Assembly (NCBI RefSeq): GCF_011058165.1
Contig: NZ_JAALEG010000024.1
Span: 1 to 64,000 of the forward strand
Length of the DNA stretch: 64,000 nucleotides
Reading direction: 5' to 3'
DNA from: Rhodococcus aetherivorans
GTDB taxonomy: Bacteria > Actinomycetota > Actinomycetes > Mycobacteriales > Mycobacteriaceae
Both the position numbers and the translations under genes were made by a program. Numbering within the stretch: position 1 is the stretch's first letter; every line of letters starts with the position of its first letter. Under the pieces are notes generated by a model. It saw only the letters and a list, made by a program, of their open reading frames with translations. It ran no database searches and had not been told where the DNA came from. Shown piece after piece: positions 44,438 to 53,304 of this stretch.

Positions 44438-46171
44438 GTGACCAACCAACCAGGCGTCCAGATTCTCGGGCCGCAGCAGCGCCGTGACGCGTGGCGACGG
44501 CTCGGTTCGGAGCAGTTCGACGTGGTGGTCATCGGCGGCGGCGTCGTCGGCGCCGGTGCCGCCCTGGACGCCGCCACCCGCGGGTTGAAGGTCGCCCTCG
44601 TGGAGGCACGGGACTTCGCCTCCGGCACGTCGAGCCGCTCGTCGAAGATGTTCCACGGTGGGCTGCGGTATCTCGAGCAGCTCGAGTTCGGGCTCGTCCG
44701 CGAGGCGCTGCGGGAACGCGAGCTGTCGCTCTCGACGCTGGCGCCGCATCTGGTCAAGCCGTTGAAGTTCCTCTTCCCCCTCACCCACCGGGTGTGGGAG
44801 CGCCCGTACATTGCCGCGGGCATCTTCCTGTACGACCGGATGGGCGGCGCCAAGTCCGTGCCCGCGCAGAAACACCTGACCCGCTCCGCGGCGTTGCGCA
44901 TGGCGCCCGGGCTCAAGCGCGACTCGCTCGTGGGCGGGATCCGGTACTACGACACCGTCGTCGACGACGCCCGTCACACCATGACCGTGGCCCGCACGGC
45001 CGCGCACTACGGCGCCGTGGTGCGGACCTCGACCCAGGTGGTCGGGTTCCTGCGCGAGGCCGACCGCGTCTCCGGCGTGCGGGTGCGCGACTCGGAGGAC
45101 GGGTCGGTCACCGAGGTGAAGGGGCACGTGGTGATCAACGCCACGGGGGTGTGGACCGACGAGATCCAGGCCCTGTCCCGGCAGCGCGGCCGGTTCCGGG
45201 TGCGCGCCTCGAAAGGCGTGCACATCGTGGTGCCGCGCGACCGGATCGTCAGCGACTCGGCGATCATCCTGCGCACCGAGAAGTCGGTGCTGTTCGTGAT
45301 CCCGTGGGGCAGCCATTGGATCATCGGCACCACCGACACCGATTGGAACCTCGACCTCGCCCACCCGGCCGCGACGAAGGCCGACATCGACTACATCCTC
45401 GACCACGTGAACCGGGTCCTGGTCGTCCCGCTGACCGACGACGACATCGACGGCGTGTACGCGGGCCTGCGGCCGCTGCTGGCCGGGGAGAGCGACGAGA
45501 CGTCGAAGCTGTCGCGCGAGCACGCCGTCGCCCGGGTCGCACCCGGCCTCGTGGCGATCGCCGGCGGCAAGTACACCACCTACCGCGTGATGGCCGAGGA
45601 CGCCGTCGACCTGGCGGCCGAGGATATCCCCGCGCGGATCGCCCCGTCCATCACCGAGCGGGTGCCGCTGGTGGGTGCCGACGGCTATTTCGCGCTCGTG
45701 AACCAGACGATGCAGCTCGCCGAGCGGTACGGCCTGCACCCGTACCGGGTCAAGCATCTGCTCGACCGGTACGGGTCGCTGATCGACGAGATGCTGGAAC
45801 TGGCGGCCGACCGTCCCGAGCTGCTCGAGCCGCTCACGGATGCGCCGCAGTACCTGCAGGTGGAGGTCGTGTACGCGGCGGCCGCGGAGGGAGCGCTGCA
45901 TCTCGAGGACATCCTCGCCCGCCGCACCCGCATCTCCATCGAGTACCCGCACCGCGGCGTGCACTGCGCCGAGCAGACGGCCCGCCTGGTCGCCCCCGTC
46001 CTCGGCTGGGATGCCGCGACGGTGGAGCAGGAGATCGCGACCTACCGGGCCCGGGTCGAAGCGGAGATCCGCTCGCAGAGCCGGCCCGACGACGAGTCCG
46101 CCGATGCGCTGCGGGCCGCCGCCCCGGAGGCCCGCGCGGAGATCCTCGAGCCGGTCCCGACGGGCGTCTGA
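44438..46171 (+). CDS. glpD: FAD-dependent glycerol-3-phosphate dehydrogenase
   Basis: Encodes 577 aa, GTG start. VVVIGGGVVGAGAALDAATRG is the FAD motif, GTSSRSSKMFHGGLRYLEQ a GlpD signature, and TTDTDWNLDLAHPAATKADI and GGKYTTYRVMAEDAV follow in family order; a C-terminal cap domain (residues 400-540) is present. Oxidises glycerol-3-phosphate to DHAP, passing electrons to menaquinone at the membrane. Rv3302c (glpD2) equivalent. Confidence 0.97.
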   Translation: MTNQPGVQILGPQQRRDAWRRLGSEQFDVVVIGGGVVGAGAALDAATRGLKVALVEARDFASGTSSRSSKMFHGGLRYLEQLEFGLVREALRERELSLSTLAPHLVKPLKFLFPLTHRVWERPYIAAGIFLYDRMGGAKSVPAQKHLTRSAALRMAPGLKRDSLVGGIRYYDTVVDDARHTMTVARTAAHYGAVVRTSTQVVGFLREADRVSGVRVRDSEDGSVTEVKGHVVINATGVWTDEIQALSRQRGRFRVRASKGVHIVVPRDRIVSDSAIILRTEKSVLFVIPWGSHWIIGTTDTDWNLDLAHPAATKADIDYILDHVNRVLVVPLTDDDIDGVYAGLRPLLAGESDETSKLSREHAVARVAPGLVAIAGGKYTTYRVMAEDAVDLAAEDIPARIAPSITERVPLVGADGYFALVNQTMQLAERYGLHPYRVKHLLDRYGSLIDEMLELAADRPELLEPLTDAPQYLQVEVVYAAAAEGALHLEDILARRTRISIEYPHRGVHCAEQTARLVAPVLGWDAATVEQEIATYRARVEAEIRSQSRPDDESADALRAAAPEARAEILEPVPTGV

Positions 46172-46198
46172 GGCGCCACCGGCGCGCGTCCCAGCCCT

Positions 46199-46262
46199 GT
46201 CGGTGGCCGGGAAGGTCGGTGGCCGGGAAGGTCAGTGGCCGGGAAGGTCAGTGGGTCAGGAT
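46199..46262. repeat. 16-bp tandem repeat after the stop of the minus-strand membrane-protein gene
   Basis: Read on the minus strand: the gene end ATCCTGACCCACTGAC, then CTTCCCGGCCACTGAC and two copies of CTTCCCGGCCACCGAC (plus strand 46199-46246). Units are 16 bp; each carries CCAC(T/C)GA, the last codon and stop of the gene. The same period and motif occur at 47800-47879. Confidence 0.75.
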
Positions 46263-46784
46263 GACCTTGACGAGCACCACGGTCGCGGCAACCGCGGTGA
46301 GTGCGACGGCACTCACCAGTGAGGTCCGCCCCGGCCGCTCCCCGTTGAGGCGGCCGATGACGAAGACGATGCCACCGATCCGCAGCAGCACGGCGACCTC
46401 GGCGAGCAGCTGGGCCGTGCGCGGCTCGAGCCAGCCCAGCCAGCCGAGTCCCAGGATCACGCACGGCAGGACCGCCGAACTCAGGATCGGCACCGAATTG
46501 CGCAGTTCGGCGATCTTCTCCGCCCGGGTCAGCGGGGTCCCCTGGCGCACGGTGTGCCCGACCGCCTCGGCGAATGCGTGGGCGACGAACGTCGACAGCG
46601 CCGTACCGAGCACGATCGCGATGCCGACGTACTTCGGGCCGGTGATGATCGGTACCAGCGCCGCGAGCACCAGGACGTTGCCGTAGATGTAGGCGCTGAT
46701 ACGGCTGGCGGCGTTGTCCCGGTCCAAAGGTGTGCGCCGGGAGAACAACGGACCGTGCAGGAGCGCGTGGGCATCGGAGTCCAT
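46248..46784 (-). CDS. Small membrane protein of unknown function
   Basis: Encodes 178 aa with four to five hydrophobic helices: AYIYGNVLVLAALVPIITG, GIAIVLGTALSTFVAHAFAE, LSSAVLPCVILGLGWLGWLE, LLRIGGIVFVIGRLNG and SAVALTAVAATVVLVKVILT. ATG at 46784 gives MDSDAHALLHGPLFS. No family recognised. Divergent from the TetR/Rho_N gene, which may regulate it. Confidence 0.7.
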   Translation of the reverse strand: MDSDAHALLHGPLFSRRTPLDRDNAASRISAYIYGNVLVLAALVPIITGPKYVGIAIVLGTALSTFVAHAFAEAVGHTVRQGTPLTRAEKIAELRNSVPILSSAVLPCVILGLGWLGWLEPRTAQLLAEVAVLLRIGGIVFVIGRLNGERPGRTSLVSAVALTAVAATVVLVKVILTH

Positions 46785-46875
46785 GCCGACAAGGGTGACA
46801 GACGGCGGTCGCACGGAGCCTGCGACCGCACACATTCGCTGCGTCCGGGCCGCGGCGTAGGATCCGACGACGCAG

Positions 46876-47814
46876 GTGGTCGACGACGGGATCGCGGTGG
46901 TGGAGAGGGTGCGACGGCGCTGGGGCGGCACCGACATGGCGGAACGCCGGCGGGCACGCCGCGACGCGCTGCTCTCGGTGGGCATCGATCTGCTCGGCGC
47001 GCCCGAGGGGCCGGCGGTCAACGTGCGCGCCGTGTGCCGGGCGGCCGGACTGACGGAACGGTACTTCTACGAAAGCTTCGACGACCGGGACGCGTTCGTG
47101 CGCGCCGTGTATGCCGCCGTCGGCGAACGGGTGCGCACGGCGCTGGAGGCCGCGGTCGGTACGGCCCCGCGACCGGGGGATCTTCCCGAGGCGGCGGTCC
47201 GGGCCTTCGTCGAGCTGATCGTCGACCGCCCGGCCCTGGGCCGGGTGCTGCTGCTCGGCCCGCTGCGGGAGCCGTCGCTCGGTGGTCAGGGACTCGACCT
47301 CGCTCCCACGTTCGTGCTGCTCGTCCAGCAGCAGCTCACGGCGATCGCCGACCGCGAGGAGCGGCACATGGTGGCGGTCGGGCTCGTCGGGGCGCTGACG
47401 AGCCTGTTCATCGGCTATCTGGACGGCACCGTCGTGGTGTCGCCGGAGCGGTTGGTGCGGCACTGCGTGGGCCTGCTCGTCCAGGCCGGAAGTGTAGAGC
47501 CGCAGGCGGAGGGGTATTCGCGAGACGACGGCACGCTCGACGAAGGGAGGGGCATCATGCCCAGGTCGTCGATCAAGGACGAGAAGCTGTATCAGGAACT
47601 GCGCGACGACGGCGCCTCCAAGGAGAAGGCCGCCCGGATCTCGAACGCGGCGGCGAAGCGCGGCCGGTCCTCCGTCGGCCACAAGGGCGGTACGTCGGGG
47701 TCCTACGAGGACTGGACCGTCGACGAGTTGAAGAAGAGGGCCAAGGAGCTCGGGATCTCGGGCTACTCGTCCAAGCGCAAGGGCGAGCTCATCGACGCGC
47801 TGCGCAACCACTGA
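46876..47814 (+). CDS. TetR-like regulator fused in frame to a DUF7218/Rho_N-type small protein
   Basis: Encodes 312 aa from GTG 46876 (internal alternatives exist, e.g. ATG 46936). Residues about 25-70 hold a TetR HTH (VRAVCRAAGLTERYFYESFD) and 70-205 a TetR C-domain. From residue 228, MPRSSIKDEKLYQELRDDGA to the end is the small conserved protein with a Rho_N/SAP-like end (SYEDWTVDELKKRAKELGIS). No stop lies between them. GGGAGG (47545-47550) before ATG 47557 would allow separate translation of the second part. The fusion may be natural or due to a lost base. Confidence 0.75.
   Translation: MVDDGIAVVERVRRRWGGTDMAERRRARRDALLSVGIDLLGAPEGPAVNVRAVCRAAGLTERYFYESFDDRDAFVRAVYAAVGERVRTALEAAVGTAPRPGDLPEAAVRAFVELIVDRPALGRVLLLGPLREPSLGGQGLDLAPTFVLLVQQQLTAIADREERHMVAVGLVGALTSLFIGYLDGTVVVSPERLVRHCVGLLVQAGSVEPQAEGYSRDDGTLDEGRGIMPRSSIKDEKLYQELRDDGASKEKAARISNAAAKRGRSSVGHKGGTSGSYEDWTVDELKKRAKELGISGYSSKRKGELIDALRNH
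47557..47814 (+). CDS. Possible separately translated Rho_N-domain small protein
   Basis: 85 aa, same frame as the TetR part. It has a Lys/Arg-rich middle (EKAARISNAAAKRGRSSVGH) and a C-terminal SAP/Rho_N helix-turn-helix unit (DELKKRAKELGISGYSSKRK). In relatives this is usually a stand-alone gene, by recollection. AAGGGAGG upstream at good spacing supports internal initiation. Likely binds nucleic acid; role unknown. Confidence 0.6.
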   Translation: MPRSSIKDEKLYQELRDDGASKEKAARISNAAAKRGRSSVGHKGGTSGSYEDWTVDELKKRAKELGISGYSSKRKGELIDALRNH

Positions 47815-47879
47815 GCTGCGCAACCACTGAGCTGCGCAACCACTGAGCTGCGCAACCACCGAGCTGCGGGACGACCGAG
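47800..47879. repeat. 16-bp tandem repeat derived from the gene's last codons and stop
   Basis: Three perfect copies of CTGCGCAACCACTGAG (47800-47815, 47816-47831, 47832-47847), one CTGCGCAACCACCGAG and one degenerate unit (47864-47879). The first copy is the coding end Leu-Arg-Asn-His-stop. Since 16 is not a multiple of three, the three TGAs fall in all three frames. Confidence 0.9.
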
Positions 47880-47899
47880 CCGGCGGGACGCGCCGGCTC
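47877..47899. terminator. Hairpin between the Rho_N gene and nei
   Basis: GAGCCGGCG and CGCCGGCTC, 9-bp perfect arms with a 5-nt loop, right after the tandem repeats and touching the nei stop codon; likely bidirectional. Confidence 0.65.
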
Positions 47900-48692
47900 A
47901 GCCGCCCCCGTCGCGCGGCTGACAGTGCGGGCACCAGTCGATCTTGCGATCCGGGTCGCTCGCCGACCCCAGCATGCCGGTCCGGATCGTGGTTCCGCAC
48001 CGGCGGCACGGCTTGCCCGCGCGTCCGTACACCCATGTGCCCCGGCCGGGCCGGCGGTCGCCGGTGGTGATCCGGCTGACGCGGTCCCGGTTGAACACCA
48101 GCAGGCGGTGCGCCAGATCGACCCAGGCGGCCGCATCTCCCGCGTCCGCGACCGGTGTCGACGGGTGCACGCCCCGCAGGAAGCACAGCTCGCACCGGTA
48201 CACGTTGCCCACCCCGGCCATCACCCGTTGATCGAGCAGCGCCAGACCGACGGGTCGGCCCGGATCGCGCATCAGGTTCGCGGCGGCGGCTGCCGGGTCC
48301 CAGTCCGGGCCGAGCAGATCGGGTCCCAGGTGTCCCACGGCCTCCTCCTCGCGGTCGCGGTCCAGCACCTCGACGATCCCGAGGTCGAAGCCCACGGCCT
48401 CGGCGTCCGCGACCGCGAGCACGATCCTGGCGTGATATCCCTGACGGCGCCAGCGGGTCCCGGGCGCGTGGACGTCCCACACCCCCTCCATCTTCAGGTG
48501 GGTGTGGAGGGTGTGCGCACCGACGCGGACCAGAAGATGCTTGCCCCGGGCGAGCACCTCGTCGACCACGGTGCCGGTCAGATCGACCGTCGCGTACCGG
48601 GGCACGCGGATGTCGCAGCGCGTCAACGGCTTTCCCGCGAGGGCGCGGCGCAGCCGGGTGGCCGCCTGGAAGACGGTGTCGCCCTCGGGCAT
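47898..48692 (-). CDS. nei: Endonuclease VIII-type DNA glycosylase
   Basis: Encodes 264 aa. MPEGDTVFQAATRLR places the catalytic Pro2-Glu3; RVMAGVGNVYRCELCFL is the H2TH region; four Cys of CRRCGTTIRTGMLG and DWCPHCQ form the zinc finger. It removes oxidised bases and nicks the strand. Its ATG overlaps the lhr stop by ATGA, so glycosylase and helicase are co-translated. Rv3297 equivalent. Confidence 0.95.
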   Translation of the reverse strand: MPEGDTVFQAATRLRRALAGKPLTRCDIRVPRYATVDLTGTVVDEVLARGKHLLVRVGAHTLHTHLKMEGVWDVHAPGTRWRRQGYHARIVLAVADAEAVGFDLGIVEVLDRDREEEAVGHLGPDLLGPDWDPAAAAANLMRDPGRPVGLALLDQRVMAGVGNVYRCELCFLRGVHPSTPVADAGDAAAWVDLAHRLLVFNRDRVSRITTGDRRPGRGTWVYGRAGKPCRRCGTTIRTGMLGSASDPDRKIDWCPHCQPRDGGG

Positions 48693-51600
48693 CAGGCCCT
48701 CAACCGGAAACCGCGGGGGGTGGCCGAGAAGCCGGCCTCGGCGAGGAATTCCGCGAACAGGTGACCGTGAATGGAACTGCCGTCGACCTTCTCGACGACG
48801 AGCGTGTCGAGGCCCCCGCCCTTGACCGACCCGGCCAGTGACGCGCACGCACCGCGGAGTATCCCCGGGTCCTCGGTGAACGTCAGTACCGTGCGGCCGC
48901 CGCGTTCGACGAACAGACCCAGCTCGCCGTCGACGAGCACCACCAGCCCCCCGGCCTTGCGGCCGGGGCGGTGCCGCGGCGAGTCCTCGGGCGCCGCCGA
49001 CTTCGGCCAAGGCAGTGCCGCGCCGTACGGGTTCGCCGGGTCGCACGCGGCCAGCGTCACCGCGGGTGTGCCGGTGTGGCGGCCCTCGAGTGACTCGCCG
49101 TAGGACCGCAACCGGTCCACGACCTCCGGGGTGGAGAACTGCGCACCGCCGAGCGTGTCGACGAAGTAGCCGCGGCGGCACCGCCCCGTCTCCTCGAACC
49201 GGCTCAGCACCTTGTACATCAGAGCGAAGCCGCCCGGCACGCCCTCGGCGACGACCGCGCCGCGGGTGACCACACCGTAGCGCTCGAGCAGCAGGTCCGC
49301 GGCGGCGTGGGCGCGCACCGTCGGATCGGTTTCCCGGTCGGGCAGCAGCGACCACCGCCCACCGACCGTCGGTGGCCCGGTCCGGCTCGGCAGCGCCGGA
49401 CGGCCGCGGTACATCCGGGCGCGCGGGGCGCGTCGGGGCGTGCGGTGCGCGGGGGTCGCGCGGGAGGTGTCGCCGACGAGGGCGCGCAGCGCGGCCGGTG
49501 TGTCCCCCGAGACGAGGCCGGCCCACACGAGATCCCACAGTGCCGAGGCGGTTTCCGTGTCGGTGGTGCCGAGGGCCTCGGTGAGCTGACGGAAGAAGAA
49601 CGCCCCGCCGCCCGCGAGCGTGTCCAGGATGCCGCGGTGGACGTCGGTCTGTTCGATCTCGGCCGCCGGCGCGAGGGTCAGGGGGGCGGTGTCGGTCAGG
49701 TGCAGCGACACCCAGCCGTCCTTGCCGGAGATCTGCCCCGACCCCGCCCACAGCACCTCGCCCGTCGTGGTGAGTTCGTCGAGCATCGCGGGGGAGTAGT
49801 CCCGCACCCGCGGCGCGAGGATCAGCGGCTCGAGAGCGCTCGCCGGCACCGGCACCCCGGCCAGTTGCTCGACGACCGCGGCCACCCCGTCCACCCCGCG
49901 CAGGCCGCCGCCCACGTGCTGCCACGCCGGCAGGAACCGGCCGAGGGTGGCGGTGCCGACCGGCTCCACCTCGTGTCGTGCCGCCGCGAGCGACCGTCGC
50001 CGCAGCCGCCGCAGCACCTCGGTGTCGCACCACTCGGCGCCCGTCGTGCCGGGCCGGAACTCACCTGCGCTGACCCGCTTCTCGGCGGCCAGCCGGTGCA
50101 GCACGTCCTGCACCACCGCGGTGCCGAGCCCGAACCGGGCCGCCGCCTCCGCCGCGGTGAACGGGCCGTGGGTGCGGGCGTACCGGCCGATCAGGTCGCC
50201 CAGCGGATCGGGCACCGGCTCGACGAACGCCGTCGGCACGCCGATCGGCAACGGCACCCCGAGCGCGTCCCGGAGACGCGAGGCGTCCTCGATGGCCGAC
50301 CACCGCTCGTGGCCGGCGAAGGACACCTTCAGCACCCGTCGCTGCGCATCCAGCTCGTCGAGCCATGCGGCGGGATCGGCCGTGGTGCGCTCGGCGATCT
50401 CGGTCTCGGTCAGCGGGCCGAGCAGCCGGAGCAGGTCCGCGACACCTTCGGCGTCGCGGGCCTTGCGGTCCGGGGCCAGGTGCTGCAGCTCCAGTTCGGC
50501 CCGGGCAACGACGTCGGCGTCGAGCAGTTCCCGCAGCTCCACACGCCCGAGCAGTTCGGCGAGCAGTGTCGAGTCCAGCGACAGGGCCGCGGCACGCCGT
50601 TCTGCCAGGGGGCTGTCGCCCTCGTACATGAACGCGCCGACGTAGTCGAACAGCAGTGAGGTCGCGAACGGTGACGCGGTGGCCGTCTCGACCTCCACGA
50701 TGCGGACCTGCCGCCGGGCGACGCGGCCGAGCAGGTCCCGCAGGGCGGGCAGGTCGTAGACGTCCTGCAGGCATTCCCGCACCGTCTCGAGCAGGATCGG
50801 GAAGGTGGGGTAGCGACGGGCCACGTCGAGCAGCTGCGCCGAGCGCTGCCGCTGCTGCCACAGCGGCGCCCGCTTGCCGGGCGTGCGCCGCGGCAGCAGC
50901 AGTGCCCGCGCCGCGCACTCCCGGAAGCGGGAGGCGAACAGCGCCGAGCCGCCCACCTGCTCGGTGACCAGGTCCTCGATCTCGTCGGTGTCGAAGGCGA
51001 ACACCTCCGCGCCGGGCGGGGCGTCCTCGGTGTCGGGGAGCCGGACGATGATGCCGTCGTCCGAGGCCGTGGGCGCGGCCTCGACGCCGTACCGGTCGAG
51101 CAGCCGTGCGCCCACGGCGAGCGCCCACGGCGCGTGCACGCGCATCCCGTACGGGGAGTGCAGCACGAGGCGCCAGTCGCCGAGTTCGTCGCGGAACCGC
51201 TCGACCACCAGGGTCCGGTCGGTGGGCAGGTGGCCGGTGGCGTTGCGCTGCTCCTCGAGCAGCCGTGTCAGGTTGGCGGTCGCGTTGTCGTCGAGGCCGC
51301 CGCGACGGCACCGGGCGGCGGCGTCCTCCGGATCGGCGTGCCCCAGTTCGCGCACGAACGCCCCCAGGGCGGCGCCGAGTTCGGCCGGGCGGCCGACTCC
51401 GTCACCGTGCCAGAACGGCAGCCTGCCGGGCTGCCCGTAGGCGGGGGAGACCAGCACCCGGTCGAAGGTGATCTCCTCGATGCGCCAGCTCGTCGCGCCG
51501 AGCGCGAACACGTCGCCCACCCGGGACTCGTACACCATCTCCTCGTCGAGTTCTCCGACCCGGGTGGCCTTCTCGCCGACCATGTACACGGTGAACAGGC

Positions 51601-53209
51601 CGCGGTCGGGGATCGTGCCGCCCGAGGTGACGGCCAGCCGCTGCGCGCCCGGCCGGCCGGTGAGGGTGCCGGCGGTGCGATCCCACACCACCCGGGGCCG
51701 CAGCTCGGCGAACTCGTCCGACGGGTACCGCCCGGCCAGCAGGTCCAGCGTCGACTCGTACGCCGAGCGGGGCAGCGTCGCGAAGGAGCCGCTGCGCCGC
51801 ACCGTGTCGAACCACTCGTCCACGTCGAGCGGCTCGAGGGCGACCGCGGCGACGGTCTGCTGGGCGAGCACGTCCAGCGGGTTGGCCGGCACCTGCAGGG
51901 CCTCGATGTGCCCGCCCACCATCCGTTCGACCGTGACCGCGCAGTGCACCAGGTCGGTGCGGTGCTTGGGGAACAGCACCCCGCGGGAGACCTCGCCCAC
52001 CTGGTGGCCCGCCCGCCCGACGCGCTGCAGTCCGCTCGCCACCGACGGTGGTGCCGACACCTGGATCACGAGGTCGACCGCACCCATGTCGATGCCGAGT
52101 TCGAGGCTCGAGGTGGCGACGACGCAGCGCAGCCGCCCGGACTTCAGGTCGTCCTCGATCAGCGCCCGCTGGTCCTTGCTCACCGAGCCGTGGTGCGCCC
52201 GCGCCAGCAGCGGCTGCGCGCCGAACGCGACCTCGGTGGGCGCCCCGATCTGCGCCGGGGGCGGGGGCCGGCGGTCCACCGCCTCCCCCTCGCGTTCGGC
52301 GTGGATCTCGTTGAGCCGGGCCGTCAACCGCTCGGCGAGGCGGCGGGAGTTGGCGAACACGATGGTGGAACGGTGCGCGACGATGAGGTCGACGATCTGC
52401 TCCTCGACGTGCGGCCAGATCGACCCGGCCTGCGGAACCCCCGGCATCCCGTCGTCCGAGGGTTCCGGCTGCACGCCCAGTTCGGTCATGTCCTCGACGG
52501 GCACCCGCACCGTGAGATCCCACGTCTTGGCGGACGGCGGGGCGACGATGCGGATCGGCGCGGTCCCGGCGAGGAACCGGCCCACCTCCTCGTGCGGGCG
52601 CACCGTCGCCGACAGGCCGATCCGCTGCGCCGGCCGCCCGAGCAGCAGATCGAGCCGTTCGAGAGAAAGAGCAAGGTGCGCACCGCGTTTCGTTCCGGCG
52701 ACGGCGTGCACCTCGTCGACGATGACGGTCTCCACGCCGGCGAGCGTCTCGCGCGCTGCGGAGGTGAGCATGAGGAACAGCGACTCGGGGGTGGTGATGA
52801 GGATGTCCGGCGGGGTGCGGATCAGGGCGCGCCGGTCCGCCGCCGACGTGTCGCCCGAGCGTACGCCGACGGTGATCTCCGGCGGCTCGAGGCCGAGCCG
52901 CCGCGCGGTCTGGGTAATGCCGACCAGCGGCGAGCGCAGGTTCCGTTCCACGTCCACCGCGAGGGCCTTGAGCGGGGAGACGTAGAGCACGCGGGTGCCG
53001 GAGTGCTCGGTCGGTGTGGCCGCGAGGCGGTCGAGCGACCACAGGAACGCCGAGAGTGTCTTACCCGACCCGGTGGGGGCCACCACCAGGGTGTGCGCGC
53101 CGGACGAGATCGACTCCCAGGCCCCGAGCTGCGCGGCGGTCGGGGCCTCGAACGCGCCCGCGAACCACTGCCGGGTGGGCTCGGAGAAACGGGTCAGGAC
53201 GTCGGTCAC
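48692..53209 (-). CDS. lhr: ATP-dependent helicase Lhr
   Basis: Encodes 1505 aa, the standard Lhr size. Walker A APTGSGKT at 44-51, DEVH box VIVDEVHAV at about 162-170, SAT motif LSATVRPHEEV, motif VI QRVGRAGHQVGEV. The C-terminal half (from about 850) holds the winged-helix and beta-barrel Lhr-CTD modules, with LQDVLHRLAAEKRVSAGEFR. It is a 3'-5' DNA translocase of superfamily 2 used in DNA repair. GTG start at 53209 gives VTDVLTRFSEPTRQWF. Couples to nei. Confidence 0.96.
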   Translation of the reverse strand: MTDVLTRFSEPTRQWFAGAFEAPTAAQLGAWESISSGAHTLVVAPTGSGKTLSAFLWSLDRLAATPTEHSGTRVLYVSPLKALAVDVERNLRSPLVGITQTARRLGLEPPEITVGVRSGDTSAADRRALIRTPPDILITTPESLFLMLTSAARETLAGVETVIVDEVHAVAGTKRGAHLALSLERLDLLLGRPAQRIGLSATVRPHEEVGRFLAGTAPIRIVAPPSAKTWDLTVRVPVEDMTELGVQPEPSDDGMPGVPQAGSIWPHVEEQIVDLIVAHRSTIVFANSRRLAERLTARLNEIHAEREGEAVDRRPPPPAQIGAPTEVAFGAQPLLARAHHGSVSKDQRALIEDDLKSGRLRCVVATSSLELGIDMGAVDLVIQVSAPPSVASGLQRVGRAGHQVGEVSRGVLFPKHRTDLVHCAVTVERMVGGHIEALQVPANPLDVLAQQTVAAVALEPLDVDEWFDTVRRSGSFATLPRSAYESTLDLLAGRYPSDEFAELRPRVVWDRTAGTLTGRPGAQRLAVTSGGTIPDRGLFTVYMVGEKATRVGELDEEMVYESRVGDVFALGATSWRIEEITFDRVLVSPAYGQPGRLPFWHGDGVGRPAELGAALGAFVRELGHADPEDAAARCRRGGLDDNATANLTRLLEEQRNATGHLPTDRTLVVERFRDELGDWRLVLHSPYGMRVHAPWALAVGARLLDRYGVEAAPTASDDGIIVRLPDTEDAPPGAEVFAFDTDEIEDLVTEQVGGSALFASRFRECAARALLLPRRTPGKRAPLWQQRQRSAQLLDVARRYPTFPILLETVRECLQDVYDLPALRDLLGRVARRQVRIVEVETATASPFATSLLFDYVGAFMYEGDSPLAERRAAALSLDSTLLAELLGRVELRELLDADVVARAELELQHLAPDRKARDAEGVADLLRLLGPLTETEIAERTTADPAAWLDELDAQRRVLKVSFAGHERWSAIEDASRLRDALGVPLPIGVPTAFVEPVPDPLGDLIGRYARTHGPFTAAEAAARFGLGTAVVQDVLHRLAAEKRVSAGEFRPGTTGAEWCDTEVLRRLRRRSLAAARHEVEPVGTATLGRFLPAWQHVGGGLRGVDGVAAVVEQLAGVPVPASALEPLILAPRVRDYSPAMLDELTTTGEVLWAGSGQISGKDGWVSLHLTDTAPLTLAPAAEIEQTDVHRGILDTLAGGGAFFFRQLTEALGTTDTETASALWDLVWAGLVSGDTPAALRALVGDTSRATPAHRTPRRAPRARMYRGRPALPSRTGPPTVGGRWSLLPDRETDPTVRAHAAADLLLERYGVVTRGAVVAEGVPGGFALMYKVLSRFEETGRCRRGYFVDTLGGAQFSTPEVVDRLRSYGESLEGRHTGTPAVTLAACDPANPYGAALPWPKSAAPEDSPRHRPGRKAGGLVVLVDGELGLFVERGGRTVLTFTEDPGILRGACASLAGSVKGGGLDTLVVEKVDGSSIHGHLFAEFLAEAGFSATPRGFRLRA

Positions 53210-53304
53210 CGTTCCATGGTGCACCGCCGGTACGACACGCCGGAGGTTTCCCGGACGCCGCGCTCGTGCCGGTGGCCCCCGGCCGGCGGGTCGGGGGCCG
53301 GACG

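Noticed and set aside
46199-47879. Tandem 16-bp repeats considered as a CRISPR array
   Set aside because: Units are too short and contiguous with no spacers, and there are no cas genes.
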